64,000 nucleotides of DNA. It comes from Anaerobaca lacustris. GTDB taxonomy: Bacteria > Planctomycetota > Phycisphaerae > Sedimentisphaerales > Anaerobacaceae. Positions 35,218 to 44,444 of the stretch are shown one piece after another. Numbering within the stretch: position 1 is the stretch's first letter; each line of letters begins with the position of its first letter. The stretch is taken from positions 1-64,000 of the forward strand of contig NZ_JASCXX010000029.1 of assembly GCF_030012215.1 (NCBI RefSeq). The letters run 5' to 3'. A program made the translations under genes and the position numbers. The notes under the pieces were generated by a model. That model had not been told where the DNA came from. It did not search any database and saw nothing but the letters and a program-made list of their open reading frames with translations.

Positions 35218-35411
35218 CTTCCTCGGGGACGGATGGTGGATTGGAGACCGAGACGCCGGTCCGCTGACTCTACCAGTCGCCGGTCCGACGATGCCGCATG
35301 CGAGCGACGACGGCTTTTTCGCTTTCGGCGGGGAATGTCGGCGATATGTGTGAAACGGGCGGGTCGGAAGCGCATCTGGACTGTTGGCGGCGGCGTTGAT
35401 GGGCCGGGGGG

Positions 35412-36797
35412 CTACGCCGGGACGCCGAGGAGGGCGTCGGCGGTGTCTTCGAGGAGCCGGACGGTGATGAGGTCGTTCGGCCGGATCTGTTCGGCTGCCC
35501 GAGACCCGTCGCCGGACAGGTGGACGGTGAAGTAGCGTTCGGCCCGGCCGCTGGGGAGGGCGTTGGTGGTTTCGATGAGGACTTGGGCTGTTTCGCCGAG
35601 GAACTGGCGGCGGAATTGGCTCTGGAGGGTGTGGTCGAGGTCGCGAAGGGCTTGCGATCGCTCTTTCTTAACTTCAGAGGGGACCTTTTCGGGCATCCCG
35701 GCGGCGGCGGTGCCCTTTCGAGGGGAGAAGGCGAAGACGTGCATCTTGGCAAAGCCCGCCCATTCGGCCAACTCCAGCGTCCGGCGGAAGTCGTCATCCG
35801 TTTCACCGGGGAAACCAACAATAATATCGGTCGTAACGGCCGGCCGGTCGAGGAACTCGTTGGCCAACTCGACTTTGGCGGCGAACTCGTCAGCCGTGTA
35901 GGGCCGGGCCATACGGCGCAACACCTGATTGGAGCCTGACTGGAGCGATAAGTGCAGGTGGGGCATGATGTTATCGTGCTCTGCGAAGACTGCGAGCAGC
36001 CGGGCCGTTACGTCGGCCGGATCGAGGGAGCTCAGACGGATCCGTGCCAGGCCGGGGATGCGGGCCAGCCGTTCCAATAGCAGCGCCAAGTGCTCGTTCT
36101 CCGGGGCCGGCCAGTGCCGCCGGCGCACTGTAGATTGGCCATAAGTGCCGACTTGTACGCCTGTTACGACGATCTCCCTGTGCCCTGCCGCCACGAGGGC
36201 CGCCGCCTCGGCCAGCACGTTATCGGGCGGGTTGCTGTGAACTTTCGGCCGTGTTCGGGGTATAATACAGTAGGAACAGAAAGCGTCGCAACCGTCCTGG
36301 ATCTTGAGGAACGCGCGGGTCTGGCCACGGAATCGACCGATGGGAAGCAGTTCGGGAGGGGCACATAAGTCGTTTTTGTACTTGACTTTGGGGTTTTTTT
36401 CTGTTCTACTGGGGGTGTCTTTGGATGGCCCGAGGTTTTCTGCATCTGGGGTGGTTCGAGAGGTTCCGATCAGGCGACCCAGCATGGGACCAAGGCTGGA
36501 TCGGTCGCTCACAACATGGACGTTTATCTCGTTCGGTGCCAGTTCGTCGCCAGGGACAATGGGCAGGCACCCGCAGACAACGACCGCGGCGGGCCGATGC
36601 CTCAGCGCGTGGTGCAGCACGCGACGGCTCTTGGCCGAGGCGGTGTGTGTCACGCAGCAGGTGTTGACGACGACGAGGTCCGGTAACTCGGTGACATCGA
36701 CGTGTGTGAGGTTCCACCGTTCGAGAAGCTCGCGAATCTGCTGGCTTTCGTACCGGTTGACTTTACATCCAAGTGTGAAGATAGCAAAAGTTCGCAT
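35412..36797 (-). CDS. mtaB: tRNA-t6A37 methylthiotransferase MtaB-like
   Basis: 461 residues. The N-terminal UPF0004 domain has three Cys (C11 in TLGCKVN, C47 in NTCCVT, one in VVCGC near 75). The radical-SAM cluster CDAFCSYC is at C170, C174 and C177, followed by MiaB-like motifs (VVTGVQVGTYG, LHLSLQSGSNQVLRRMARPYT, TDIIVGFPGETDDDF). A TRAM-like tail closes it. MtaB adds a methylthio group to t6A at position 37 of tRNAs using two Fe-S clusters. An unusual spacer (about 115-155) separates the first two domains. Divergent from the pilus operon. Confidence 0.9.
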   Translation of the reverse strand: MRTFAIFTLGCKVNRYESQQIRELLERWNLTHVDVTELPDLVVVNTCCVTHTASAKSRRVLHHALRHRPAAVVVCGCLPIVPGDELAPNEINVHVVSDRSSLGPMLGRLIGTSRTTPDAENLGPSKDTPSRTEKNPKVKYKNDLCAPPELLPIGRFRGQTRAFLKIQDGCDAFCSYCIIPRTRPKVHSNPPDNVLAEAAALVAAGHREIVVTGVQVGTYGQSTVRRRHWPAPENEHLALLLERLARIPGLARIRLSSLDPADVTARLLAVFAEHDNIMPHLHLSLQSGSNQVLRRMARPYTADEFAAKVELANEFLDRPAVTTDIIVGFPGETDDDFRRTLELAEWAGFAKMHVFAFSPRKGTAAAGMPEKVPSEVKKERSQALRDLDHTLQSQFRRQFLGETAQVLIETTNALPSGRAERYFTVHLSGDGSRAAEQIRPNDLITVRLLEDTADALLGVPA

Positions 36798-36801
36798 GAT
36801 G

Positions 36802-36810
36802 TGGTATAAT
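36802..36810 (+). promoter_or_regulatory. Extended -10 promoter upstream of pilM-like gene
   Basis: TGGTATAAT at 36802-36810 is a perfect extended -10 (TGnTATAAT), 70 bases before the pilM-like ATG and just upstream of the divergent mtaB start. No good -35 is visible, as expected for an extended -10. Confidence 0.6.
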
Positions 36811-36879
36811 GGTAAAGTTGTTGTGAGTGGTTTGCAAGACTAACCGGCAGTACGCAGCCCGATCATCGGGAGGTTCGTT

Positions 36880-39138
36880 ATGGCAGCAGCATCGGATGCG
36901 ATTTGGGCGGTTGATTTGGGCAATACGTCTCTGAAGGCGTTGCACCTTGTGGCGGTCGGGGACGTGGTTCAGGTCATCGGCTTCGATCATATTCCCCACG
37001 GCAAGATTCTGTCCGGCAGCAAGGTCAGCGCCGCCGAGAGGGACGAGCTGATCGCGATCACACTGAGACAGTTCGTACAGCGCAACGACGTCAGCTACGA
37101 TCCGCTGATCGTCTCGGTGCCGAGCCAGAACAGCTTCGCTCGGTTCGTGACGTTGCCGCCGGTCGAGCAGAAGCGTCTGCCGGAGATCGTCAAATTCGAG
37201 GCCGCCCAGCAAATCCCGTTCGACATGAGCGAAGTCCAATGGGACTTTCAGATGATGACCGAGCCGGACAGTCCCGAGCAAAAGGTCGGCATCTTCGCGA
37301 TCAAGAACGAGGTGGTCGAAGCGGAGATGGAGCACTTCGAGCGGGAGGACCTTCAGGTCAGCTACGTGCAGATCGCGCCGATGGCGCTGTACAACTACCT
37401 GCTGTTCGACCGGCCCGAACTGGTCAACTCGGACACCCGCGCGACGGTCATCGTCAACGTCGGGGCCGAGAGCACCGATCTGGTCGTCTGCACCAAGTCG
37501 GGCGTCTGGCAGCGGTGCATTCTGATGGGGGGCAACGCCTTCACGCAGGCCATCGCCGAGACGTTCCGGCTCAGTCCGGAGAAGGCGGAGAAGCTCAAAC
37601 GCACTGCACCCGTCAGCAAGTACGCCCGCCAGATCTTCCAGGCCATGCGTCCGGTCTTCACGGACTGGGCCTCCGAGGTCCAGAGGTCGCTCGGCTTCTA
37701 CACGAGTTCCAATCCGGATGTGAAGCTGACCCGCGTGATCGCGATGGGCGGCGGCACGAAACTGCGCGGCCTGCTCAAGTACCTCGGCCAGACCCTGCAG
37801 ATCCCCGTCGAGAAGCCCGAAGCGTTCAAGAAAGCGATGATCGCCCAGGGCCTTTCCAGCGCCAAGTTCCACGAGAACGTAGCCGACTTCGGCGTCGTCT
37901 ACGGCCTCGGCCTCCAGGGCCTGGGCATGGCCCGAATCGAGAGCAACCTGCTGCCGACGAGCGTGGCCCGCTCGATGGCCTGGGCCAACAAGACCAAGTA
38001 CTTCATCGGCGCCGCCGTGATGCTCCTGATCGTCTGTCTGATGGTCCTCGGGCGCGTCGGCCTCGATCGCGTCAGCTTTGCGCGTAACGAATCGACCCGC
38101 GCAATGAACAATCGCGTGGCCGCCCAGGCCGAAGACGCCCGGAAGGTCAAGGACGACTACGAGATGCAGAAATCCGAGTTCCAAGCCAAACTTGTGGCCC
38201 AGTTCGCCCAGTTCCAGCACCGCGAGGTCGTCCCCAGTCTGTACGACATGCTCCTGTCGGCGCTGCCCAACGCCGAGAACACGCCGGACCAGCGCGATCT
38301 GTTCCTGGCCTACGATCGAGGCGATGCGGCAACGGTTAGGAGCATCCCGAGACCCAAGCGCAAGCAACTGATCGTCACCCACATCTCCACGTACTTCTCC
38401 GACGATCTGGCCACGGCCCAGTTCGGTCAGACGGCCACCATGCGCAAAGACGCGATGATGCGTGACACCCAGTTGGCGGCCGAAGGGGACGAGAGCGGCG
38501 CCTACGGTGATTCGGCGCTGATGGCTGAGATGATGGCGATCTACGGCGATCGGTTCATGGGGCAGTTCGGCACGACGTCTACGGAGGAAGAGAAATCCCC
38601 TGGGTTCATCGTCAGCATCCTCGGCTACAGTCCGTATGAGAACGTCGGGGCCCTGGTGGACCCGCCCGGCGTCAGGGACAACCCGGCCCGGTGGGGCTTC
38701 GTCACGCGGATCGCCAACCTCGACAAGATCGTCGGTCCCGACTGTCCGTTCGAACTGTTCAGCAAGGAGGCGGGGCATTTCCGGTTCGAGCACGCGACGG
38801 TCGAATGGGAGACCGTCCCCCTGGGGATCGGAGAAGTGGAGATCATCCCGGAGTCGACCGATGCAACGAGCCGCACGACGGCCGGCCGGGCCCCCGCCAT
38901 GATGGGGATGACCGGAACGCAGGGGATCGAAATCCTGGTCGATCCGGTCACGCGGGAGAGGATCGACGCCGAGCCCATCCTGGACGCCGAGGGCAAGCCC
39001 AGAGTGGATCTGCTGGGCAAGCCACAGTTGATCAAGCACGATTCCTGGTTCCAGCTCGATTTCAAGCTCAAGTGGAAGAACGCTCCGAAGACGACGACCG
39101 ACACGGGCAGCGCCGGCGCGATGGGCATGCCCTATTAG
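36880..39138 (+). CDS. PilM-like pilus assembly ATPase fused to PilN-like region
   Basis: 752 residues; ATG preceded by GGGAGG. The first ~350 residues are PilM/FtsA-like: AIWAVDLGNTSLKAL, SVPSQNSFARFVTLPP, ATVIVNVGAESTDLVV and VIAMGGGTKLRGL. A membrane helix (YFIGAAVMLLIVCLMVLG, about 370-388) then starts a PilN-like part with a coiled coil and periplasmic domain. In most bacteria PilM and PilN are separate proteins that form the type IV pilus or type II secretion inner-membrane platform; here they are one chain. The tail has an unusual ~100-residue extension. First gene of a three-gene operon. Confidence 0.82.
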   Translation: MAAASDAIWAVDLGNTSLKALHLVAVGDVVQVIGFDHIPHGKILSGSKVSAAERDELIAITLRQFVQRNDVSYDPLIVSVPSQNSFARFVTLPPVEQKRLPEIVKFEAAQQIPFDMSEVQWDFQMMTEPDSPEQKVGIFAIKNEVVEAEMEHFEREDLQVSYVQIAPMALYNYLLFDRPELVNSDTRATVIVNVGAESTDLVVCTKSGVWQRCILMGGNAFTQAIAETFRLSPEKAEKLKRTAPVSKYARQIFQAMRPVFTDWASEVQRSLGFYTSSNPDVKLTRVIAMGGGTKLRGLLKYLGQTLQIPVEKPEAFKKAMIAQGLSSAKFHENVADFGVVYGLGLQGLGMARIESNLLPTSVARSMAWANKTKYFIGAAVMLLIVCLMVLGRVGLDRVSFARNESTRAMNNRVAAQAEDARKVKDDYEMQKSEFQAKLVAQFAQFQHREVVPSLYDMLLSALPNAENTPDQRDLFLAYDRGDAATVRSIPRPKRKQLIVTHISTYFSDDLATAQFGQTATMRKDAMMRDTQLAAEGDESGAYGDSALMAEMMAIYGDRFMGQFGTTSTEEEKSPGFIVSILGYSPYENVGALVDPPGVRDNPARWGFVTRIANLDKIVGPDCPFELFSKEAGHFRFEHATVEWETVPLGIGEVEIIPESTDATSRTTAGRAPAMMGMTGTQGIEILVDPVTRERIDAEPILDAEGKPRVDLLGKPQLIKHDSWFQLDFKLKWKNAPKTTTDTGSAGAMGMPY

Positions 39139-39158
39139 CATAGACAGGTGAGGTCAGA

Positions 39159-40532
39159 ATGAAAGCACCGAACGTCAACATCAAGGATATCCTGAAGAAG
39201 CTCAGCTTTCTCAAGAACAACCTGGCGCTGCTCGTGCCGATCATCATCGCCGTCGTGGCCCTGTTGATGCTGATTCCCGGGCGGATCCTGGCCGGCAGGC
39301 TGCGAGCGACCGTGGAAGAGCAGAGCGTTCGAACGGGCAAGAGGGTGGACAGTCTGATCCGCGACGTCAACTCAGCGGCCGAGGCCGAGAGTATGCGGGC
39401 CCATATCGACGCGTACGCCGAGGACGTCAATGCAATCAACGCGCTGGTCGCACGCACGGTCGAACGGGAATTGCTTCGCTACGACCTTTTCGGGCCCGAC
39501 ACCAATGAAACGTCGCGCGTCCTTTTCGAACGGTTCGGCGACGCCTATGGAACCGCCATCGATCAACTGCTCGCGAGTGTCAATGCCGGGACCAGTCCGG
39601 ACCCGGCCGAGATTCAGGCGGCCCTGAAAAGCGCTCCGCGCAGCCCTCTGCAGGGTGTCGGAGGGGGCCCCTATGACGCCTATCGAGGGATGGGTGGTGC
39701 TCCCGGCATGATGGACCCCTATGGGGGGGGCGGCATGATGGGACGGGGCCAGTCGCTGGGCATCGTCACCGAGATGGACAAGAAGATCGTCGAGCAGATC
39801 TGCCTGGATCGCGCCCGAGCGCACAAGGTTTATGCGAGCCCGGTCGAGGTCGCTGGCTACGCCTACTGGAGCGACTGGACGTTCGAGGACCGGGACAAGG
39901 CCTACAAGGACTGCTGGTACTGGCAGGTGGGATACTGGATCATCGAGGACGTCTTCACGACGATCCGGCAGATGAATGAGGGGGCCGAGAGCGTTATCGA
40001 CGCGCCCGTCAAGCGGCTGCTGAATGCGGACTTCACGCTCAGCAGGAGTCGAGCCGCGCGCGGCCGGCCGCGCGCCGGGGGACGTGCCCGTCGGGCCGCT
40101 GCCGACACCGAGGGCCCGACGTACGCCGCCAGCGCAACAACCGCCCTGACCGTTCCATGCACGGGTCGGTTCACCAGCCCCGTCGACGACGTGCCGGGAA
40201 TCGACGTCGTGCAGTTCAACGTTCGCGTCATTGTCGATGCGACACGGGTTATGCCCTTCATGGTGGAGTTGTGCAGCGCTAAGCCGCACACGTTCCGCGG
40301 GTTCTACGGCGACCAGCCGGAGCAGACCTACGAGCACAACCAGATCACCATCCTGGAAACCAGCATCAGCCCCGTCGAGACGGACAGCTTCGCCCACATG
40401 TTGTACCACTATGGCGACAGGCCGGTCGTGGAACTGGACCTGATCTGCGAGTACGTCTTCAACAGAACGCCGGCGTTCGAAGAGATCAAGCCGCACCAGG
40501 TCAAGGACGATCTGCGCGAAGAGAAGGAATAG
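39159..40532 (+). CDS. PilO-like membrane protein with Gly/Met-rich insert
   Basis: 457 residues; GGTGAGG precedes the ATG, 20 bases after the pilM-like stop. A single N-terminal transmembrane helix (ALLVPIIIAVVALLMLIPG, about 23-41) is followed by a coiled coil and a periplasmic domain, as in PilO. A low-complexity insert rich in Gly, Met, Pro and Tyr (GGAPGMMDPYGGGGMMGRG, about 175-200) and an Arg/Ala-rich basic stretch interrupt it. PilO partners PilN in the inner-membrane platform. Assignment rests on gene order and topology. Confidence 0.65.
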   Translation: MKAPNVNIKDILKKLSFLKNNLALLVPIIIAVVALLMLIPGRILAGRLRATVEEQSVRTGKRVDSLIRDVNSAAEAESMRAHIDAYAEDVNAINALVARTVERELLRYDLFGPDTNETSRVLFERFGDAYGTAIDQLLASVNAGTSPDPAEIQAALKSAPRSPLQGVGGGPYDAYRGMGGAPGMMDPYGGGGMMGRGQSLGIVTEMDKKIVEQICLDRARAHKVYASPVEVAGYAYWSDWTFEDRDKAYKDCWYWQVGYWIIEDVFTTIRQMNEGAESVIDAPVKRLLNADFTLSRSRAARGRPRAGGRARRAAADTEGPTYAASATTALTVPCTGRFTSPVDDVPGIDVVQFNVRVIVDATRVMPFMVELCSAKPHTFRGFYGDQPEQTYEHNQITILETSISPVETDSFAHMLYHYGDRPVVELDLICEYVFNRTPAFEEIKPHQVKDDLREEKE

Positions 40533-40592
40533 GATGCGTCAGGCTGTAATCGAATGACCAAGACATGGACACCTCTGGTAGCAGGATAGGCT

Positions 40593-42839
40593 ATGCGAGA
40601 AATATTGGGGAAAATCGGACGGTTCTGTGAGAATCATGTGGAGAAGATCGTGCTCGTGATCGTCGGGGCTTTCTGTGCCTGGCTGTTCTTCACGCGGGTG
40701 ATCTTCAGTCCCAACGGCGTGCCCTTCGACGGCAAGGTCTACCCTCCGGGCCAGATCGACGCGGCGATTCAGCAGAAAGCGCAGGAGCTGGCGGTACAAC
40801 TCCAGGGCGGCGCCGGGACGGGCACGGGCAAGATCGCCTACGTTCCCCGCATCAGCGGTCCAATCGATTCGAATGACCCGGTGGTCGCGGAGGTCTTCGC
40901 CGGCCGGCCGGCGCCGAAGAGCTTCGTGGACCTGCTCCAAAGCCCTCTGGCGTTCTTGACCACCGACCTGCCGACCATTGAGACGGTCGCACGACCGGAC
41001 GATGACCGTCCCCGGTACGTGCTGCCGCGAATCGGCCCGGTGCGCGACGTGGCCGTTCATCATCTCCGCGCGGCGGCCTATGTCCCGGTGCGCCCGATCA
41101 GCATGCAGACCGCCTACGACAACGTGGACACCGAGCCCGGCGACATCGATCTGGTCACGGTGGAAGCGCGATTCGACGTCGCGGAACTGTATCGGCAATT
41201 CCACGCGCACTTTGCCGGCACGCAAGTGGAGAGACAGTCGTGGCGCGATCCCTGCCTGGCCGATCCGACGTTTGCGGCGGTGCAACTCCAGCGGCAGAGG
41301 CTGCTCGACGACGGCTCGTGGAGCGACTGGGTCGAGGTGCCCCGCAGCCGGATCGAGTCGAACCGGACGCTGTTCGAGATCATCGAGAACGTGCGAGACC
41401 TGCCTCCGGGCGGGCTGGGCGTTCGGAAGATGCAGTACAACCACAAGCTCATCACCATGGCGCTGCTCCAGCCGGACGCGTACCGGATCGCATCCGCCGA
41501 GGAAGAATGGTTCCCACCGAGCTACTATACCAAGTACAAGGACGTGCAGCGGAAGATCGAAGCCGAGGAGAAACGCAAGGAACGTGAGGACCAGCGCGAT
41601 CGGCAGGAGCCCCAGACCGGCGGACGACGCGACACGGTCCGCCCCGGAGGCGCGGGGATGGGCATGGGCCCGACCACAACGACCACGCCCGGTACCCGGC
41701 GACGCGACACGACCACCGGCGGCGGCGGGACGGTCGATCCGTATGGCGGCGGCGCTGGCGGGACGCGTACCCGCGGCACGCGAACGAGGGGAGCGGCGCC
41801 GGGCATGGACCCGATGGCCCCCACGGCGCGCGGCGGCGCGCGGCCGGGCCGGCCGGGCGATCCGGCGTATGATATGGGCGCGTACGGCGCGTACGGGATG
41901 GACGGCGGCCTGAGGATGGGACCGTCCACGGATGATGTCTACTATGAATTCGCCGAGGAGACGATCAACTTCACGACGGACCTCTCCAAGAAGAGGGACC
42001 CACTGCTGTTCTGGGCCCTTGACGACACGATGGAGCCGGGCCAGACCTACCAGTATCGCGTCCGTCTGGGCGTGTTCAATCCGGTGGCCGGGACTGACAT
42101 GCTCGCCCCGCGCGACGCCGACAAGAGAGACCAGGCGATCCTTTGGAGCGAATTCTCCCAGGTCACCCGCCCCGTCGCCATTCCGAAGCGGCTCTACTTC
42201 TTCGCCAAGGACGTCCAAGACCGGCAAATGACGGCCACGGTGGAGGTGGCCCGCTACCTGCTGGGCTACTGGCGAACGGAGGACTTCCAGGTCCGGCCGG
42301 GCGAGGCGATCGGCAAGGAGGTCGAGCCCAAAAAAGATGACCGGTCCAGGAGGCCGGACCGAATGGCCGGGCCCGGAGGCCGGATCACCGGCGCTCCAAT
42401 GGGTCGAGACATGGGCGCCGCCGGACCGTACGGAGGACCGATGGGCATGGGCATGGGCATGTACCAGGCGCCCCCGAACCCCGCCGATGCCGCGATCAAC
42501 CCTGAGGTGATCGACTTCAGCACCGATGCAATCCTCGTCGACCTCGTCCAGGTCAGCGACTGGGACACCCAGCCCAACTTGCGACCTCGGACGTATTACG
42601 ACCTGCTCTACACGCGCGACGGGAGCGACCTCCAGCGAATGCCCGTCAGCACGCGCAATTGGCCCAGGGACCTGCAGGCCACCTACTCATTCATCTCGAC
42701 CGAGAAACGCAAGGAACCCCAGTCGTTCAAGCCCTTCCAGAAGGGCGGGTTCCGCGCCCGCGTCGGGATCGGCGGCCCGGGGGGAAGTTCCCCGTATGAC
42801 ATGATGGGAGGCGCCGGCCCCTACGGCCCGATGCGCTGA
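40593..42839 (+). CDS. Third pilus-operon protein with low-complexity repeats
   Basis: 748 residues from ATG 40593 (AGGATAGG upstream). An N-terminal membrane helix (KIVLVIVGAFCAWLFF) is followed by ordered periplasmic domains separated by low-complexity stretches: a Thr/Arg/Gly-rich one (about 345-430), a Gly/Met/Pro one (about 585-635), and a Gly/Pro/Met/Tyr tail (GGPGGSSPYDMMGGAGPYGP). Order after PilM-N and PilO-like genes suggests PilP or another platform part, but the sequence does not settle this. The composition is shared with its upstream neighbour's insert. Confidence 0.6.
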   Translation: MREILGKIGRFCENHVEKIVLVIVGAFCAWLFFTRVIFSPNGVPFDGKVYPPGQIDAAIQQKAQELAVQLQGGAGTGTGKIAYVPRISGPIDSNDPVVAEVFAGRPAPKSFVDLLQSPLAFLTTDLPTIETVARPDDDRPRYVLPRIGPVRDVAVHHLRAAAYVPVRPISMQTAYDNVDTEPGDIDLVTVEARFDVAELYRQFHAHFAGTQVERQSWRDPCLADPTFAAVQLQRQRLLDDGSWSDWVEVPRSRIESNRTLFEIIENVRDLPPGGLGVRKMQYNHKLITMALLQPDAYRIASAEEEWFPPSYYTKYKDVQRKIEAEEKRKEREDQRDRQEPQTGGRRDTVRPGGAGMGMGPTTTTTPGTRRRDTTTGGGGTVDPYGGGAGGTRTRGTRTRGAAPGMDPMAPTARGGARPGRPGDPAYDMGAYGAYGMDGGLRMGPSTDDVYYEFAEETINFTTDLSKKRDPLLFWALDDTMEPGQTYQYRVRLGVFNPVAGTDMLAPRDADKRDQAILWSEFSQVTRPVAIPKRLYFFAKDVQDRQMTATVEVARYLLGYWRTEDFQVRPGEAIGKEVEPKKDDRSRRPDRMAGPGGRITGAPMGRDMGAAGPYGGPMGMGMGMYQAPPNPADAAINPEVIDFSTDAILVDLVQVSDWDTQPNLRPRTYYDLLYTRDGSDLQRMPVSTRNWPRDLQATYSFISTEKRKEPQSFKPFQKGGFRARVGIGGPGGSSPYDMMGGAGPYGPMR

Positions 42840-42889
42840 CGATCCCGCTACACTTGGCGGCGCTTGTTGCACCTTTTCAAGGATTCGGA

Positions 42890-43525
42890 TTGAGCGCAAA
42901 CGAACGGGCTGAATTGCTGCTGAGGGTGTTGTGCGACGTCGTGCCTCCGGAAGCGGATGCGGCGTACCTCTTCGCGCAAACCGAGCCAAATCAGCAAAGC
43001 GTCTTCCAGGCCGCACGCAGCCTGCTGCACCGCAAGGCCGTCGGCCGGATATGGATCTCCGACTGCACCACCAAGAGCGGCTACATCGGCGCGACTGCCT
43101 GTCGAGAGGCGATGGTCCGAGCGGGCGTCCCGGACGAGGTCATCGAAGAGGTCCCGACCGAGCCGACGGACATTCTCCACACGAAGATCGAAGCGCAGGC
43201 GATCGTCCGATTCGCCACGATCAGAGGATGTCGCCGATTGATCGTCACATCGGCGCCGTTCCACCAGGAGCGGGCCTTTATGGCCGCCGTCACCGCCGCG
43301 ATGCATGACGACCCCGATCTGATGATCTACAGCGTCCCGGGCAGGGCCCAGCCCTGGGACGAGGTCGTGACGCATTCCCAGGGGACCCTTCGCGGAACGC
43401 GAGCCGAACTGATCGAATCGGAGCGACAACGCATCGAAACGTATGCCGCCCAGGGCGATCTCGCCTGCCGTGCCGATGTCCTGGCGTATCTTCGCCGGCG
43501 CGACGACCGCAAGCGGCGCCGGTAA
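42890..43525 (+). CDS. YdcF/ElyC-like DUF218 domain protein
   Basis: 211 residues. A TTG at 42890 is chosen because AAGGA lies at good spacing; the frame also opens at a TTG 12 codons upstream. The DUF218 pattern is visible: ADAAYLFAQT, then GRIWISDC, TKSGYIGATACREAM, PTEPTDILHTKIEA and RRLIVTSAPFHQERAFMAA. Members are small cytoplasmic or membrane proteins linked to envelope or vancomycin traits. This one has no transmembrane helix. It ends five bases before the convergent argF stop. Confidence 0.7.
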   Translation: MSANERAELLLRVLCDVVPPEADAAYLFAQTEPNQQSVFQAARSLLHRKAVGRIWISDCTTKSGYIGATACREAMVRAGVPDEVIEEVPTEPTDILHTKIEAQAIVRFATIRGCRRLIVTSAPFHQERAFMAAVTAAMHDDPDLMIYSVPGRAQPWDEVVTHSQGTLRGTRAELIESERQRIETYAAQGDLACRADVLAYLRRRDDRKRRR

Positions 43526-43530
43526 TCCGG

Positions 43531-44442
43531 TCAGCTCATCAGCTTCCTCAGCAATGCGCGCTGGAAATGCAGGCGGTTCTCCGCCTGGTCGAACACGATC
43601 GAGTTGGGCGACTCCGTGACCTCGTCGCTGATCTCGAAGCCCCGATAGGCCGGCAGGCAGTGCATGATCTTGACGTGCTTCGGCGCTGCGGCGACCAGAT
43701 CGGCGTTGACCTCGAAACCGGCGAACTCCTTGCGGCGCTTCTCCTTCTCGTCCTCCTGGCCCATGCTGACCCAGGTGTCCGTATAGATCACGTCGGCGTC
43801 CGCTACGGCGGCGCGCGGGTCGTCGAGTTGCGTGACACAGCCGGGTGCGAAGTGATTGGCCGTCTCCATCGACGCGCTGTCCAGCTCGTAGCCGGGCGGC
43901 GAGGCGACGACCAGCTTCATCCCCAGCTTTCCGGCGGCGAACGCCAGCGAGCGCGCGACGTTGTTGCCGTCGCCGATGTACGCGATGGTGATGCCCTCGA
44001 TCCGGTCGAAGTGCTCGACGATCGTCAGGACGTCCGCCATCGCCTGGCACGGGTGCGACCAGTCGGTCAGCGCGTTGATCACCGGGACGTCGGCGTACTT
44101 CGCCAGGTCAATCACCGTACGGTGCTCGAACGTCCGCGCCATGATCCCGTGGACGTACCGGCTCAGCACGCGAGCGATATCCTTGACCGGCTCGCGTTTG
44201 CCGATCCCGCCGATGTCTTCGGGCTTGACGTAGATCGGGCTGCCGCCCAGATCGGTCATCGCCACCTGGAAACTGATGCGGGTCCGCAGGCTGGGCTTCT
44301 CGAACAGCATCGCCAGGGTCTTGCCCGCCAGGCACAGGTCACGCTGCCCCGCTTTGTACAGGGCCTTCAACGAGCGGCTCTCTTCGAGCAGGCCGGTCAG
44401 CTCGTCGGTGGAACATTCACTGATCGCCAGGAAGTCTTCCAT
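43531..44442 (-). CDS. argF: Ornithine carbamoyltransferase
   Basis: 303 residues, standard length. Carbamoyl phosphate loop FEKPSLRTR (about 50-58), ornithine-side motif HPCQAMADVL, DGNNVARSL and the C-terminal HCLPAYRGFEISDEV are all present. It condenses ornithine and carbamoyl phosphate to citrulline in arginine synthesis. It starts two bases after the argD stop, completing a leftward argB-argD-argF run. Confidence 0.96.
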   Translation of the reverse strand: MEDFLAISECSTDELTGLLEESRSLKALYKAGQRDLCLAGKTLAMLFEKPSLRTRISFQVAMTDLGGSPIYVKPEDIGGIGKREPVKDIARVLSRYVHGIMARTFEHRTVIDLAKYADVPVINALTDWSHPCQAMADVLTIVEHFDRIEGITIAYIGDGNNVARSLAFAAGKLGMKLVVASPPGYELDSASMETANHFAPGCVTQLDDPRAAVADADVIYTDTWVSMGQEDEKEKRRKEFAGFEVNADLVAAAPKHVKIMHCLPAYRGFEISDEVTESPNSIVFDQAENRLHFQRALLRKLMS

Positions 44443-44444
44443 GG

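Larger units (their letters stand above)
34703..35411. other. Intergenic region with REP-like repeats
   Basis: About 710 bases without a supported gene. A long open frame on the plus strand (from 34736) has no coding character. Two copies of a GTCAGGTACTNTTTCG-type motif lie at 35141-35164 and 35191-35217. GC-rich sequence dominates the middle. Confidence 0.5.

Noticed and set aside
34736-35353. A 205-codon plus-strand frame in the gap after the DUF3800 gene.
   Set aside because: No domain, no ribosome binding site, and it crosses REP-like repeats; composition is low-complexity Arg/Gly.
36763-39141. A 792-codon minus-strand frame opposite the pilM-like gene.
   Set aside because: No ribosome binding site or domains; it is explained by third-position GC in the plus-strand gene.
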